Source: an uncultured Bacteroidales bacterium
GTDB lineage: Bacteria; Bacteroidota; Bacteroidia; Bacteroidales; UBA932
DNA: 64,000 nt
Direction: 5' to 3'
NCBI GenBank assembly: GCA_947630665.1
Contig: CANRID010000006.1
Location: forward strand, 1 to 64,000
Made by a program: the position numbers and the translations under genes. This document shows, piece after piece, positions 42,654 through 53,891 of the stretch (position 1 is the first letter of the stretch; the number at the start of each line of letters is the position of its first letter). The notes under the pieces are model-generated. The model made no database searches. It was not told the origin of the DNA and saw only the letters and a list, made by a program, of their open reading frames with translations.

Positions 42654-42941
42654 TCACCTCCTGGCAGATTTGGAATTCGTTGACCCGTCCAGGATCTGCG
42701 TCCTGAACTTAACTACTTTCTTACCGGGAATCGTAATCATTTTCTTTGTGTTAAGGCTCATGGTGCGCCGTTCTTTTCTATCCTTTATCATAAAGGAACC
42801 GAAACCTCTTAAAAAAACGTCTTCGTCTTTTTGCAATGTTTTCGTAAGGATGCCAAGCACCGAATTCAAGTAGCCGTTACTCTCGGCCAAAGTGAGACCG
42901 GTTTCCTGAGAGAGGACTTTTACTAACTGTTTTTTATTCAT
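42654..42941 (-). CDS. HU family DNA-binding protein
   Basis: A 95-residue HU/IHF-fold protein that bends and compacts DNA: MNKKQLVKVLSQETGLTLAE, then FLRGFGSFMIKDRKERRTMS (the beta-arm region) and a C-terminal tail TNSKSARR. The arm tip PGKK replaces the common NP-Q/T-G. Start at 42941 (MNKK) rather than 42947. Lies at the boundary between the accessory cluster and the glycan-utilisation locus; transcription is away from the HTCS side. Confidence 0.9.
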   Translation of the reverse strand: MNKKQLVKVLSQETGLTLAESNGYLNSVLGILTKTLQKDEDVFLRGFGSFMIKDRKERRTMSLNTKKMITIPGKKVVKFRTQILDGSTNSKSARR

Positions 42942-43142
42942 AACCAATTATTTAAATGTTAATTATACGATTCATGATCCAATTCGCTTTTAAGCAATAA
43001 CAATTTTGTCAAGACATTGTTTAATGGTACAGATCGGGAATTTTCCAAATGCCGAAGACAAAAAACTGTAGGAAACTACAAAGCAGAAACATCCCGGAAG
43101 TCGATATTTCGAGAATGGAATATTAAGAAATGACCCCAAAAA

Positions 43143-46100
43143 TCAGGATATCACCGTATTTCTTCTATATTTTGTCGCATAATCGCTCGGAGTCACTCCC
43201 AAATGCTTCTTAAAGCTCCTGGAAAAATGAGGAAGCGTGCTGAACCCCGTCATGTCGGCAATTTCCGAAATGGTATATTCCCCTTCCACTATCAGCTCGG
43301 CGGCACGGTTCAGCCGGTAGGTCTTGAAGAAGGCGCCCGGATTCTCCCCTGTCAGTCCTTTAATTTTATAATAGAACTTTGTACGCGAGATGCTCAACAG
43401 CTCTGTCATCCGTGCAATGTCCAATTCCGGATTGGAAAGCTCGCTTTCCATCAACTGATAAAGTTTAGTCATAAAGGCGTTGTCCTGAGAAGAAAGGATG
43501 TTTTCTTCTATTTTGTCTGTCCGGGTAGCCTGACCCAGGATATTCCGTACTTTTTCACGGTTCTTGAGCAAGGATTTGATGAGAGCCAGCAGATAGGTCG
43601 ATTCGAAAGGTTTGGTTACATAGGCATCGGCGCCGGTATTCAATCCTTCCACTTGGTTCTCGACAGTGGCCTTGGCTGTTACTAAAATCACCGGAAGGTG
43701 GCAAAGCTGCAGGTCTTCCTTGATTTCCCGGCATAGCCAGTAACCGTCTTTGTCCGGCATGACGACATCGCTCAGAATCAAGTCCGGAGTTTCCTCCTGC
43801 ATGGCTTTCAGGGCATCCTCCGCATTGAAGCGGCATATCACTCTGTAATGGGAGGAAAGCAGCGTCCTCAGGTAGTAGGCCACTTCAATATCATCATCTA
43901 CCACTAACACGGCAGGTTGTTCTTCCGTGATCTCCGTCGTACTTCCGGCAGGCTCATGGGAAGAGGCGGGCAGCTGCAAAGCTCCCGATGGGTTGCTTGG
44001 CTCCACAACCCTTTCGTCTTGGGCATATACGGCATCGTTGACGGGCAGAATGAAAGTAAATACGGCCCCGCTGCCTTCCTCGGGCTGCATAGCTTTCAAT
44101 TGTCCGTGATGAAGTACGGCTAGGCTGCGGGCATAATATAAGCCTATGCCGGTTCCCCTGTTGTAGGTGCCTTCAGAATGGTTTCTTATCTGGTAATGCC
44201 GTTCGAAGATCTTTTCCAGCTTGTCTTCCGGGATGCTCGGCCCGGTATTGGCTACGGATACCTTGACGTATTGCGTGGCCGGGTCGGACGGGGACAGGCT
44301 GAAAAACGATGAGGCCTGTTCACGGTTTATCACATCGAAGGACACACTGATTTTCCCGCCCTGCGGAGTGAACTTCAAGGCATTGGACATCAAATTATTG
44401 AATATTTGCTCTATCTTGTCTTCGTCCAGCAGCATCAGGAACGTATCTTCCAATCCGTATATGTTCAAGGCTATCCCCTTATGCCCGGCATTCACCCGGA
44501 ATATATCCACTTGCCGCAGCAGGCATGCAATAATATCGGCACGTTTCACTTGCAGGTGCAGAGTGTCGTTTTCCAACTTGTTGAAGTCCATCATCTGGTT
44601 GACTAATTTCAGCATACGGTTCACGCTGCGGTGTACGATATGCAGCAGGTCCTTGTCCTCGCCCTCGATGCGGGAATTGTTGCAAAGTTGCGTTACCGGG
44701 CCGGCAATCATGGTAAGCGGGGTACGGAACTCATGCGAGATATTGGCGAAGAAACTCATGTTCATCTTGTTTACCCATTGTTCTTGCTCCTTCTCCTGCC
44801 GAGCCTGACGGGTCGCTTTCTTTTCGGCTCGGATACGCAGCAGAATATGCAGGAAAAGCAGGGTTACCGCAACTGCCGACAGAAAGTAGAGGCCGTAAGC
44901 CCACCAGGTGCGCCAAGGGGCGGGATATACTTTGATACGGATGGACTTTTCTTTTTCCACAGTGCTTCTGGCATTGTCGGCAATCTTCACGCGAAAGACA
45001 TAATCTCCTGCAGGCAGGTTGGAGTAATAGGCCTCCCTGTTGTTACGGGCATCTATCCAATAATTATCGAAACCCTCCAGATGGTATTGATAGTGTATGC
45101 GGTCATGTTCACCGTAGTCCAATGCGGCAAAGGAAATGCTGAAACTGTTTTCATCGTGTTTCAGATGTATATCGGGACAGTAGGAAAGATGTTTGCCGAT
45201 GATTTTTCCGTACTCTTGCGGATGTATCAGCTTGTTGTGTATCTTCAAGTCGCAAAACAGCAACGGGACATTGCGTTTTACGGGGACATCGATGGGATTG
45301 AAAAAGGTCAGGCCATGCGTGCCTCCAAATACTATCGTCCCATCAGGCAGACGGCAGGAAGCACGGTCATAAAACTGGTTTCCGCCGATGCCGTCAGCAG
45401 TATAGTAGTTGGTAAAAATTCCCCCCTCTATGGTACGGTCCCACTTGCTGAGTCCATATTGCGTGCTGACCCAAAGATTTCCTTGCGCATCCTCTTCAAT
45501 ACCGGAGATATCGAGACAGGTAATGCCGGCCATAGGAGTCACGCGCCCCGTTTCGGGAGAATAGCATATCAGTCCGTTGCTGACGGTGCCTATCCAGACA
45601 ACGCCGTACATGTCTTTATAAAGGACTGTAGGGATAAATACGGAACGACGGATACAGGCCTGCCAGTCTTCCTCCGAAATATCTACCGGACTGACCATCA
45701 GGCTTTCAGTGTCGATTTTTTTCAATGGTTGGTAAAAGCCTGCCACCATCATCTGCCGGTTGTCTATCATGGTCAGGTCGGAGATGAAAGTAAAGCCCTC
45801 GAACAGTTTCAACGGGCGGAAATTCTTTTCTCCCGGACGCAGCGCATAAATATAGACGGTGGCGGTACTTATCCAGACGGTTCCATCGGGTGATTGCTCA
45901 ATAGACATCGGCAGATAGATGGAGTGCCGTTCTTCCACTTTCAGTTGCCCGTTCTCTGTACAGTGTACTTTCAGCACCTCGTTGTTGGTTCCAATCATCC
46001 AGACGTCATTGTTCCTATCTACCATCAGCCGGCTTACGAAAACATCTTTCTGCTTTTCCTCTATGAAGATATCATTAGGATTTATATTCTTGATTTCCAA

Positions 46101-47252
46101 CTTATTCATATCGTACATATATACCCCGTCCATGAGCGTGGATATCCACAGTCTGCGGTCATTTCCCGTACTGAGGGACACGACGGACTTATTGCTTAAC
46201 ATATTACACAGGTAATTGTCGTTATTAAAACGCTCCTGATAATTGTAGCACACGGTATATCCCTGATCCACGGACCCTATCCACAGGTTCTGTTGCGAAT
46301 CGACAAACATCTTGCTGATTTTGAAGTGCGGAACTTTGAACGGGAAGCCGCTTTCGCTTTGATGGATCACGCAGTCGGATTCCGGCATGTAGTAGAACAT
46401 GCCGTTTTTTGCCGTGTTCAGCAGCATTCCGTTGCTTCCGTAAGGATATATATAATTGATGTCGGCGCTGCGAAGCACAGGGTGCCGGCTAATGGAAGAA
46501 GGCAGTTGCTTGAACATGCCGGCCCGCACATCGAAAATGGCGATAGTATGGTTCCCGGCAATCCAGAGGTCGTTGTTGTGGAGATACGAGCAATAGGGAT
46601 AGCCGTTGAGGGCAATGGAGTCTTTCCTCTGCAGAAGAGCGGAATCGTAACGGTAAAGCGCAGCAGGAGTCACTATCCACAAATTGTTTTCGGCATCGAT
46701 GTGGCATTGTGCATAATATGAATTCGGTTCCAGTTCAGGCAACACGCAGATTATTTTCTCCGTTTCAGGATCGTAGGCATACAGTTGCGAGAAGGTATTC
46801 AGAAAAATACGCCCGTTACGGTCTTCTATGATCTGCTGTACGTTTTTATTGGGAGCTTCGATGGGGAATGTCTTGAAATTGTCCTTGTCGGTATATCGGC
46901 AGACCCCGTTCACGGTAGCGATCCATAGTCTGTCTTTCGAATCCCGCAGCAAATGGGTGATTTGATCATCGGGCAGGCCCAATGAATCATCGGTACAATA
47001 GTACTGGTGATATTCGTACACGTTGTACTTGTTCAGTCCCCGGAAAGTTCCCAGTCATATATGACCTTGCGCGTCTTCTGCGATGGCGGTAATTCTCTGA
47101 TTGGAAATGTCTTCGGTGATAACGGGACTCTGTATCCCGGTTTTTTGAATTTCGTTCACCTCCGGCTTTTGTCCGCAGGCCAGCAAGACAATTGCGTATA
47201 AAATGACGGATAACATTCTGAACAGTATGCCTCGTCCCGACAAATAAATCAT
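43143..47252 (-). pseudogene. Hybrid two-component system regulator (HTCS) interrupted by an in-frame stop
   Basis: A one-protein sensor-regulator for the adjacent utilisation locus: signal peptide (lipobox-like LLAC), two seven-bladed Reg_prop propellers (for example LLRDSKDRLWIATVNGVCRY), Y_Y_Y domain, transmembrane helix (WWAYGLYFLSAVAVTLLFL), histidine kinase (FFANISHEFRTPLTMIAGPV, GTGIGLYYARSL), receiver (VLVVDDD, LILSDVVMPDKDGY) and AraC-type helix-turn-helix (ISEIADMTGFSTLPHFSRSF). The first 65-odd codons are in the same frame but end at TGA (47057-47055), in GHI-stop-LGTFRGLNKYN, where this family has Trp (GHIWLGT). One base change TGG to TGA explains it. Everything else is intact. 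A sequencing error cannot be excluded. Confidence 0.9.
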
Positions 47253-47475
47253 ATCAATAAGTTTTTCTAATGCGAAAATAATTATAAAAAATAAATTAAA
47301 AACTATCGGATTGTAACATTTTGAACAAAAATGCAAACTTTTGAACACATGGACAAGCGAATTTGGATTCATAGACAAATAGATTATATGTATCGGATAA
47401 TCATTCCAAACGAATCATCCTAATATTACATTCGAAAAAACAACGGATATTTTTTAATTAAAACTGCACTATCAT

Positions 47476-49137
47476 ATGAAAAAAAGATCTCTTTGTGTAC
47501 TGGCGATTGTGCCCATGCTTCTTTGGAGTTCTTGCGGAGAGCAGACAGGCACGAAAATTTCCGATGGCCGGACAACGGCAGACGAAATTATCGCTTCCGA
47601 TAAAACAGCTATTGCCAAAACCGAGTCCGGCAAAGTGGGAGGATACCTGCAAGACGGTATCTATATATATAAGGGTATTCCCTACGCTAAAGCCGAACGT
47701 TTCATGCCGCCGCAACCCGCCGATAAGTGGGAAGGCGTGCGCAGCAGCCGTATGTTCGGTCCCACTTGCCCTCAGGGAGTACGTGCGGGCTGGCGCAGCG
47801 ATGAGCAGGCCTTCGCCTTTCATTGGGACGACGGTTTTCCCGGCGAGGACTGCCTGCGCATGAACATCTGGACACCGGGGCTGAAGGACGGCAAGAAGCG
47901 TCCGGTCATGGTATGGCTCCACGGCGGCGGCTACACTGCAGGCAGCGGTCAGGAGCTGCCTTCATACGACGGATTCAATCTTGCCAAGAAAGGCGATGTA
48001 GTAGTAGTTTCTCTCAATCATCGTCTCAACGTCCTCGGATTTCTCGACCTTTCTTCCTACGGCGACAAATACGCGAAATCCGGCAATGCCGGTCTGCTCG
48101 ACATCGTAGCGGCACTTCAATGGGTAAACAAGAATATAGCATCGTTTGGCGGAGACGCCCAGAATGTAACGATTTTCGGACAATCGGGAGGAGGCGGAAA
48201 GGTCTCCACACTGCTGGCAACCCCGGCGGCCAAGGGACTTTTCCATAAGGCCATCGTTCAGAGCGGTTCCATGCTTCGCACGATGGACGCCAAATATTCC
48301 CGCCGCATCGGTGTCGCCGTGATGGAAGAACTGGGGCTGAAAGCCTCGCAGATAGACCAATTGCAGACCATGCCTTATGAACGGCTGCTGGCCGCGGGCG
48401 AAAAGGCGATTGCCAAGGTAAAGGCCGAAGCCGAGAAAAAAGACGGCATTTCCGCTTTCATCTTCGGATGGGCGCCCACTGTCGATGGCGATGTGCTGCC
48501 CGCACAGCCTTTCGACCCGCAGGCACCCGCACAAAGCAAGGATGTACCCATGATAATAGGCACCACGTTGCACGAATTCACCATGAGTACCTATGTTCCC
48601 GCTTTCCGCACCATTACGAAGGAGAAAGCCGTGGAATTTCTGAAAGAGCGCTACGGTAACCGTACGGATGATTTTCTTGCCGCTTTCGAGAAGGCTTACC
48701 CCGGCTATCAGCCCAAAGATTTGGTGGATATAGATTTCGTGTTCCGTCCCAATGCCGTAGAGCAAGCCAAACTGAAAGCCGCCCAGCAGGGCGCCCCGGT
48801 CTATATGTATATGTTCGCATGGGAGTCTCCGGTATTGGACGGCATGTTCCGCAGCACTCACTGCATGGAGATACCTTTCGCTTTCAACAACGCGGTGCGC
48901 CATGCCTCCATGACGGGTGGAGGAGTCCAAGCACGGGTCCTGGCCGATAAGATGAGCAGCGCATGGCTGAACTTCGCCCGCACGGGCGATCCTAACGCGG
49001 AGGGGCTGCCCCAATGGGAACCTTATACGGCAGAAGAAGGCGCCACCATGTTTTTCAACAATACGTGCGAAATAAAAAAACACCACGACAAGGAGTTGTT
49101 GGATGTAGTACGGGCGTTCCCGACACGCGGATTCTGA
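47476..49137 (+). CDS. Type B carboxylesterase, lipoprotein
   Basis: A 553-residue esterase of the COesterase family. Lipobox WSSC; substrate-entry block GKVGGYLQDGIYIYKGIPYA, oxyanion region WLHGGGYTAGSG, nucleophile Ser237 in FGQSGGGGKV, and the remaining Glu and His expected in DGDVLPA.. and FRSTHCMEIPF regions. Likely hydrolyses carboxylic esters (acetyl, feruloyl or similar) on plant compounds in the periplasm or at the surface. First gene of the locus, divergent from the HTCS regulator. Confidence 0.9.
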   Translation: MKKRSLCVLAIVPMLLWSSCGEQTGTKISDGRTTADEIIASDKTAIAKTESGKVGGYLQDGIYIYKGIPYAKAERFMPPQPADKWEGVRSSRMFGPTCPQGVRAGWRSDEQAFAFHWDDGFPGEDCLRMNIWTPGLKDGKKRPVMVWLHGGGYTAGSGQELPSYDGFNLAKKGDVVVVSLNHRLNVLGFLDLSSYGDKYAKSGNAGLLDIVAALQWVNKNIASFGGDAQNVTIFGQSGGGGKVSTLLATPAAKGLFHKAIVQSGSMLRTMDAKYSRRIGVAVMEELGLKASQIDQLQTMPYERLLAAGEKAIAKVKAEAEKKDGISAFIFGWAPTVDGDVLPAQPFDPQAPAQSKDVPMIIGTTLHEFTMSTYVPAFRTITKEKAVEFLKERYGNRTDDFLAAFEKAYPGYQPKDLVDIDFVFRPNAVEQAKLKAAQQGAPVYMYMFAWESPVLDGMFRSTHCMEIPFAFNNAVRHASMTGGGVQARVLADKMSSAWLNFARTGDPNAEGLPQWEPYTAEEGATMFFNNTCEIKKHHDKELLDVVRAFPTRGF

Positions 49138-49184
49138 ATAAAATGTAACTAATATATACTCAATCTAATTTTAAACTAACTGAT

Positions 49185-52100
49185 ATGAAACGAATCATAA
49201 ATCAAGCAGCCCGAAAGAGTCTTGCCGCCATGGCGCTCTTTCTCCTAATCTGCCTTCCTTTCTGTCCGGCACAAGCCCAGACCATGAAAGTAACAGGCAA
49301 GGTGACTGACAATCTGAACGAACCGATGATTGGTGTATCTATCGTAGAAAAAGGTACCACCAACGGTTGTACTACCGATGAAGACGGTAATTATACATTG
49401 AATGTGGCTAACGGAGCCACAATCGTCTATTCTTTGGTCGGCTATGTAACTCAGGAAAAACAAGCCGTTGCCGGTGTGATGAATATCGTATTGGCCGAAG
49501 ATATCCAGATACTGGAGGAAGTGATGGTGGTAGGTTACGGCGTGCAGAAAAAAAGCTCCGTGACGGGTGCCATCTCGCAGGTAAAGGCCGAGGATATGCA
49601 GAACCGTACTATCAGCAACGTTCCCGCAGCCTTGCAGGGTAAGACGGCCGGCGTGCAGGTTATCCAGACTTCGGCTGCTCCGGGCAGCAGTCCTACGGTA
49701 CGCGTGCGCGGTTACTCTTCCAATGTATCTTCCAATCCGCTTTACGTAGTGGATGGCGTCCGGATGAGTGACATCAGCGGTATCGACCCGAATGACATCG
49801 CCTCCACGGAGGTACTGAAAGATGCCGCTTCGGCCGCTATCTACGGTGCAGAAGCCGGTAACGGAGTGATCCTTATCACCACTAAAAAAGGTAAGGCCGG
49901 AGAAGGAAAGCTGACCTACGATTTCCAATGGACCATTCAATCATTGGCCCGCATCCCCAAGATGCTGAACTCCGATCAATACATCGACTACATGTCTGAA
50001 TCGCAAACCTATACGAGAGACTACATGTTACAGAACTGGGATGGTGTGACCAATACCCGCTGGTCTGACGAAGCCTTCGAGAACAGCTCTATGCAGAAGC
50101 ACAGCCTCGCTTTCACTAACGGCAGCGAGAAAGGCAACTATTACCTCTCTCTGACCTATCTCGACAACGACGGTATTGTCAAAGGAGATGCCGATATTTA
50201 CAAGCGTCTGACCGCCACCATCAACTCCGAATATGAAATCAAACCGTGGCTGAAAGTGGGGACCACCAACCAGATTGAGAAATACAATGTACGCAGCGTA
50301 TCTTCCAACAACGAGTATGGCTCCATGCTGGCCTCCATCCTGCAGGCCGATCCGCTGACTCCGTTCTCCTATACATACTCCGAACTGCCCGACCACATGC
50401 TGAAAGCGATGAATGAAGGCAAGCACTTGATAGACGACGGCAACGGCAACTATTACGCCGTTTCAAGATTCACCGCCGGGGAATCCTATCATCCGATGGT
50501 AATGCGCGACAACTCTATCGGGAAGAACAGCGGATTCAATGTCAACGGTTCTATCTATGCCGATTTCAATCCTATCAAGGATCTGACCATTACTTCACGC
50601 TTCGGTTACCGGCTCTCCGGCACCCGACAGAGCAACACCGACCTGCCTTTCTATGGGAACGCCACGCAAAGCCGCGACTTCGTAAGTCATAACGCCACCT
50701 CTTCCACCAATATCTACTACCAGTGGGAGAACTTCGCCAACTATACGAAAAGTTTCGGCAGGCACACCGTAACGGGCATGGTGGGTATGTCTTATCAGGA
50801 AGAAACCTATGATTATGTAAACGGCAGCCTTTCTGCCAACGGCGAAGACGCCGTGAAGAAGAACGACCCGTTGTTCTTCTTCCTCAACTATGGTTCCGCT
50901 TCCGCGACCAAAGGCGTAGGCGGTGAGAAGACCCGTTCAGCCAAGTTGTCTTATTTCGGCCGTATAAGCTATGATTTTGCCGGACGCTACCTGTTGCAGG
51001 CTTCGCTGCGTGCCGATGCCGCCGACTTGGCCATGCTTCCTTCCACCAACCGCTGGGGCTACTTCCCTGCTGTATCTGCGGGCTGGTCCATCTCTGAAGA
51101 AAAGTTCTTTGAACCGCTGAAAAAGCATATCAACAGTTTGAAACTGCGTGCCAGCTGGGGACAAAACGGAAGCCTTGCCGCTTTAGGCAGCTATGCCTAC
51201 AGCACCGACATGGCTTTAGGCGGTATTTATCCATTCGTACTGGGCAACAGCTATTTCACCAGTGCGGCCCCCACTTCCATGGGTAATGACAAGCTGAAAT
51301 GGGAAACGTCCGAACAGATAAACATAGGCTTGGATGCCCGTCTCTTTAACGACCGCTTGACTTTCAACCTGGATTACTTCGATAAGAAGACCAAAGACCT
51401 GCTGGTAAGAGGCACCACTCCTTCGCTCATCATAGGAGGTACTACTTCACCTATGAATGCGGGCAATGTAAGCAACAAAGGTTGGGAAATCGAATTAGGG
51501 TGGCGCGACAATGCCGGCGACTTCCAGTACAGCGTTCGCGGAAATCTTGCCACACTGAAGAATAAAGTGACCTATCTCGATCCGTCCCTGACCCGTTTAG
51601 CCGGGGTGAACTTCCATACCAGCACCATCACCTATTTCGAAAAAGGCTATCCGGTTTACTATTTCCGCGGATATAAGTTCAAGGGAGTGGATCCGGAAAC
51701 CGGTGACCCTACATTCTATGATCTCGACAATAGCGGCGACCTGAACGATGGAGATGTGGACTATATCGGCGATGCCATTCCCGACCTGACATACGGTCTT
51801 ACGCTGACCGCTGCATGGAAAGGGTTCGACCTGACCGTGTTCGCTACCGGTGCATCGGGCAATGACATCTTCAATTGCATCAACCGTCCGGACATCCCTA
51901 CCTATAACAAAATGAGAAAGGTATTCTATGACAACCGCTGGACAGAAAGCAATAAGGCCGGAACCGTTCCTCGCGCCGGTGCCGTCAATATGGACAAATA
52001 TTGCATTTCCGATGCCTTGGTCTATGACGGTTCTTATTTCAAGATCAAACAGATCCAGCTCGGTTATTCCATTCCGCAACATCTGTTGGAAAAGGTGCAT

Positions 52101-52268
52101 ATCAACCATCTGCGTATCTACGCTTCGCTGGACGATTTCTTCACCTTCACCAAATATCCGGGTTTCGATCCGGAGGCCGCTGCCAACGCCACGGCAGGTA
52201 TGGGCGTAGATAAGGGAGCCTATCCGTGCTCCAAGAAAGTGGTATTTGGATTTAACATAGAATTTTAA
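49185..52268 (+). CDS. SusC/RagA family TonB-dependent receptor
   Basis: A 1027-residue outer-membrane importer. Signal peptide ending PAQA, carboxypeptidase-D-like N-terminal domain (KVTGKVTDNLNEPMIGVSIV), TonB box region (VMVVGYGVQKKSSVTGAISQ), plug domain with VRVRGYSSNVSSNPLYVVDG and GVILITTKKGK, then the 22-strand barrel ending VVFGFNIEF. Works with the SusD partner encoded 24 bases downstream to import glycans or glycosides across the outer membrane. Complete. Confidence 0.96.
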   Translation: MKRIINQAARKSLAAMALFLLICLPFCPAQAQTMKVTGKVTDNLNEPMIGVSIVEKGTTNGCTTDEDGNYTLNVANGATIVYSLVGYVTQEKQAVAGVMNIVLAEDIQILEEVMVVGYGVQKKSSVTGAISQVKAEDMQNRTISNVPAALQGKTAGVQVIQTSAAPGSSPTVRVRGYSSNVSSNPLYVVDGVRMSDISGIDPNDIASTEVLKDAASAAIYGAEAGNGVILITTKKGKAGEGKLTYDFQWTIQSLARIPKMLNSDQYIDYMSESQTYTRDYMLQNWDGVTNTRWSDEAFENSSMQKHSLAFTNGSEKGNYYLSLTYLDNDGIVKGDADIYKRLTATINSEYEIKPWLKVGTTNQIEKYNVRSVSSNNEYGSMLASILQADPLTPFSYTYSELPDHMLKAMNEGKHLIDDGNGNYYAVSRFTAGESYHPMVMRDNSIGKNSGFNVNGSIYADFNPIKDLTITSRFGYRLSGTRQSNTDLPFYGNATQSRDFVSHNATSSTNIYYQWENFANYTKSFGRHTVTGMVGMSYQEETYDYVNGSLSANGEDAVKKNDPLFFFLNYGSASATKGVGGEKTRSAKLSYFGRISYDFAGRYLLQASLRADAADLAMLPSTNRWGYFPAVSAGWSISEEKFFEPLKKHINSLKLRASWGQNGSLAALGSYAYSTDMALGGIYPFVLGNSYFTSAAPTSMGNDKLKWETSEQINIGLDARLFNDRLTFNLDYFDKKTKDLLVRGTTPSLIIGGTTSPMNAGNVSNKGWEIELGWRDNAGDFQYSVRGNLATLKNKVTYLDPSLTRLAGVNFHTSTITYFEKGYPVYYFRGYKFKGVDPETGDPTFYDLDNSGDLNDGDVDYIGDAIPDLTYGLTLTAAWKGFDLTVFATGASGNDIFNCINRPDIPTYNKMRKVFYDNRWTESNKAGTVPRAGAVNMDKYCISDALVYDGSYFKIKQIQLGYSIPQHLLEKVHINHLRIYASLDDFFTFTKYPGFDPEAAANATAGMGVDKGAYPCSKKVVFGFNIEF

Positions 52269-52292
52269 TGAACCTTTTAATTGATACGAACA

Positions 52293-53858
52293 ATGAAGAC
52301 AAGATATATATATGCGGTGGTATTGGGGCTGCTGGCTGTATTCGCCACTTCTTGCGAAAGCCGGCTCGATATACCCAAACATGGTAACATGGGAGGTCAG
52401 GATGACTTCTACAAGACGGATGCGGACGCCATGCAGGCATTGGCTTCTCTCTACAATTCCTGGGGAAACAATTATTACAACTGGTCCCTGTCGAAAAATC
52501 TGCTCTCGGATGACGTGTGGTGCGGCGGAGGCGGACGAGGAGACAACGCGGATATGGAACGGTTGAACGAATATACTTTCGATACCGATCACGGCATGAT
52601 ATCCGGATTGTATTCCGGCATGTACAACATCATCTACAATGCCAACCTGATTATCGGATTGATGGAGCCCGACACGCCGGTAAAGAAACAGGCGGTGGCG
52701 GAAGCCAAGTTCTTCCGTGCATGGGCGAATTTTGAGCTTGTCACCCTGTTCGGCACCGCTCCCAAGGTGGATCATCTGCTTACTCCGGACGAATACCGCC
52801 AGCCGAACAGCACTCCCGAAGAGTTGTGGAGCTTTGTGGAACAGGACCTGAACGACGCCATCAGTTCCGGTGCGCTCCCTTCAAAGAAGACGGCGGACGA
52901 TGCCGAGACCGGTATCCGGGTGACCAAGGAAGTGGCGCAAGCCATGTTGGGAAAGGCATACGTTTTCCAGAAAAAATACTCGGATGCGGCCTCTATCCTG
53001 GATCAGGTGATCGAATCCGGGAAATACAGCTTGTGGAAAGGGGATTACGACAAATTGCAGCACGTAGCAGCCAACGGCAGTTGTGAATCCATGCTCGAGG
53101 TGCAGAAACGCAATGATGCGCAACAGGCATGGAGTTTGATGACCATGACTTTCATCATGCAGGGATGGCGGACCGACAAACTCACGCTTACAGGAGAGGC
53201 CCAGGCAACTATCGCAACGGGTACTTACGGATTTATGAATCCCCGCAAGTCGCTCTACGATGCGTTTGTCGCCATGGAGGGAAAAGACGGTTATCGGCTG
53301 AATGCGACTGTCCGCACATACGAGCAGGCGAAACAATTCGGTGTTACCCTGAATGCGGGTGCCGAATTGGTAGGGCATGAAGGATACTTCAACTGGAAAA
53401 ACCGCGCCTTAAAGGAGGATTGCGTTTTCGATGCCTCTTATTTCCAGGCATTGCAGTACATCAACCTGCGTGTGATGCGTTATGCGGAAGTGCTGCTGCT
53501 GGCCGCCGAGGCCCATGTAATGGGAGGCAGTCAGGAGAAGGCGTTGGCATACATCAACCAAATACGCGATCGCGCCCGTCTGACACCGCTCGCCAATGTC
53601 ACCCTCGATGACGTGAAGAAAGAAAAACGGCTGGAACTCTGCATGGAATATGTACGTTACCAAGACCTTGTACGTTGGGGCGACGGCGAATCCGCATTGG
53701 GTGACCAAGGCAGGGAAGTCATGAAGTTTACGGTAGAAGGTACGTCCGTCCACAGTACGAATTCCACATACGGATTCCAGGCAAAGCACAATCTGCTGCC
53801 TATTCCGCGTAAGGAAATAGAACTGAATCCTAACATGGTGCAGAATCAGGGGTGGTAA
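52293..53858 (+). CDS. SusD/RagB family substrate-binding lipoprotein
   Basis: A 521-residue surface lipoprotein that caps the SusC channel and binds substrate. Lipobox ATSC (FATSCESRLDIP), tetratricopeptide-like helices (AVAEAKFFRAWANFELV, VAQAMLGKAYVFQKKY) and the family C-terminal block EVLLLAAEAHVMGGSQEKAL, IRDRARLTPL, RRKEIELNPNMVQNQGW-like ending. ATG at 52293. No SusE/SusF-type surface glycan-binding protein follows. Confidence 0.94.
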   Translation: MKTRYIYAVVLGLLAVFATSCESRLDIPKHGNMGGQDDFYKTDADAMQALASLYNSWGNNYYNWSLSKNLLSDDVWCGGGGRGDNADMERLNEYTFDTDHGMISGLYSGMYNIIYNANLIIGLMEPDTPVKKQAVAEAKFFRAWANFELVTLFGTAPKVDHLLTPDEYRQPNSTPEELWSFVEQDLNDAISSGALPSKKTADDAETGIRVTKEVAQAMLGKAYVFQKKYSDAASILDQVIESGKYSLWKGDYDKLQHVAANGSCESMLEVQKRNDAQQAWSLMTMTFIMQGWRTDKLTLTGEAQATIATGTYGFMNPRKSLYDAFVAMEGKDGYRLNATVRTYEQAKQFGVTLNAGAELVGHEGYFNWKNRALKEDCVFDASYFQALQYINLRVMRYAEVLLLAAEAHVMGGSQEKALAYINQIRDRARLTPLANVTLDDVKKEKRLELCMEYVRYQDLVRWGDGESALGDQGREVMKFTVEGTSVHSTNSTYGFQAKHNLLPIPRKEIELNPNMVQNQGW

Positions 53859-53891
53859 TCTCCCGTACATATAATGTTAAAGAAAACATGT

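Noticed and set aside
44631-45893. 420-codon plus-strand frame inside the HTCS regulator
   Set aside because: Shadow of the propeller/kinase coding strand; translation lacks any domain.
47055-47057. UGA recoded as Trp in this organism
   Set aside because: Other genes (dnaG, hipS, carboxylesterase) end at TGA as a normal stop and Trp is TGG throughout; a nonsense mutation or read error is simpler.
51597-52775. 392-codon minus-strand frame over susC/susD
   Set aside because: Spans two genuine genes on the other strand and shows no motif.
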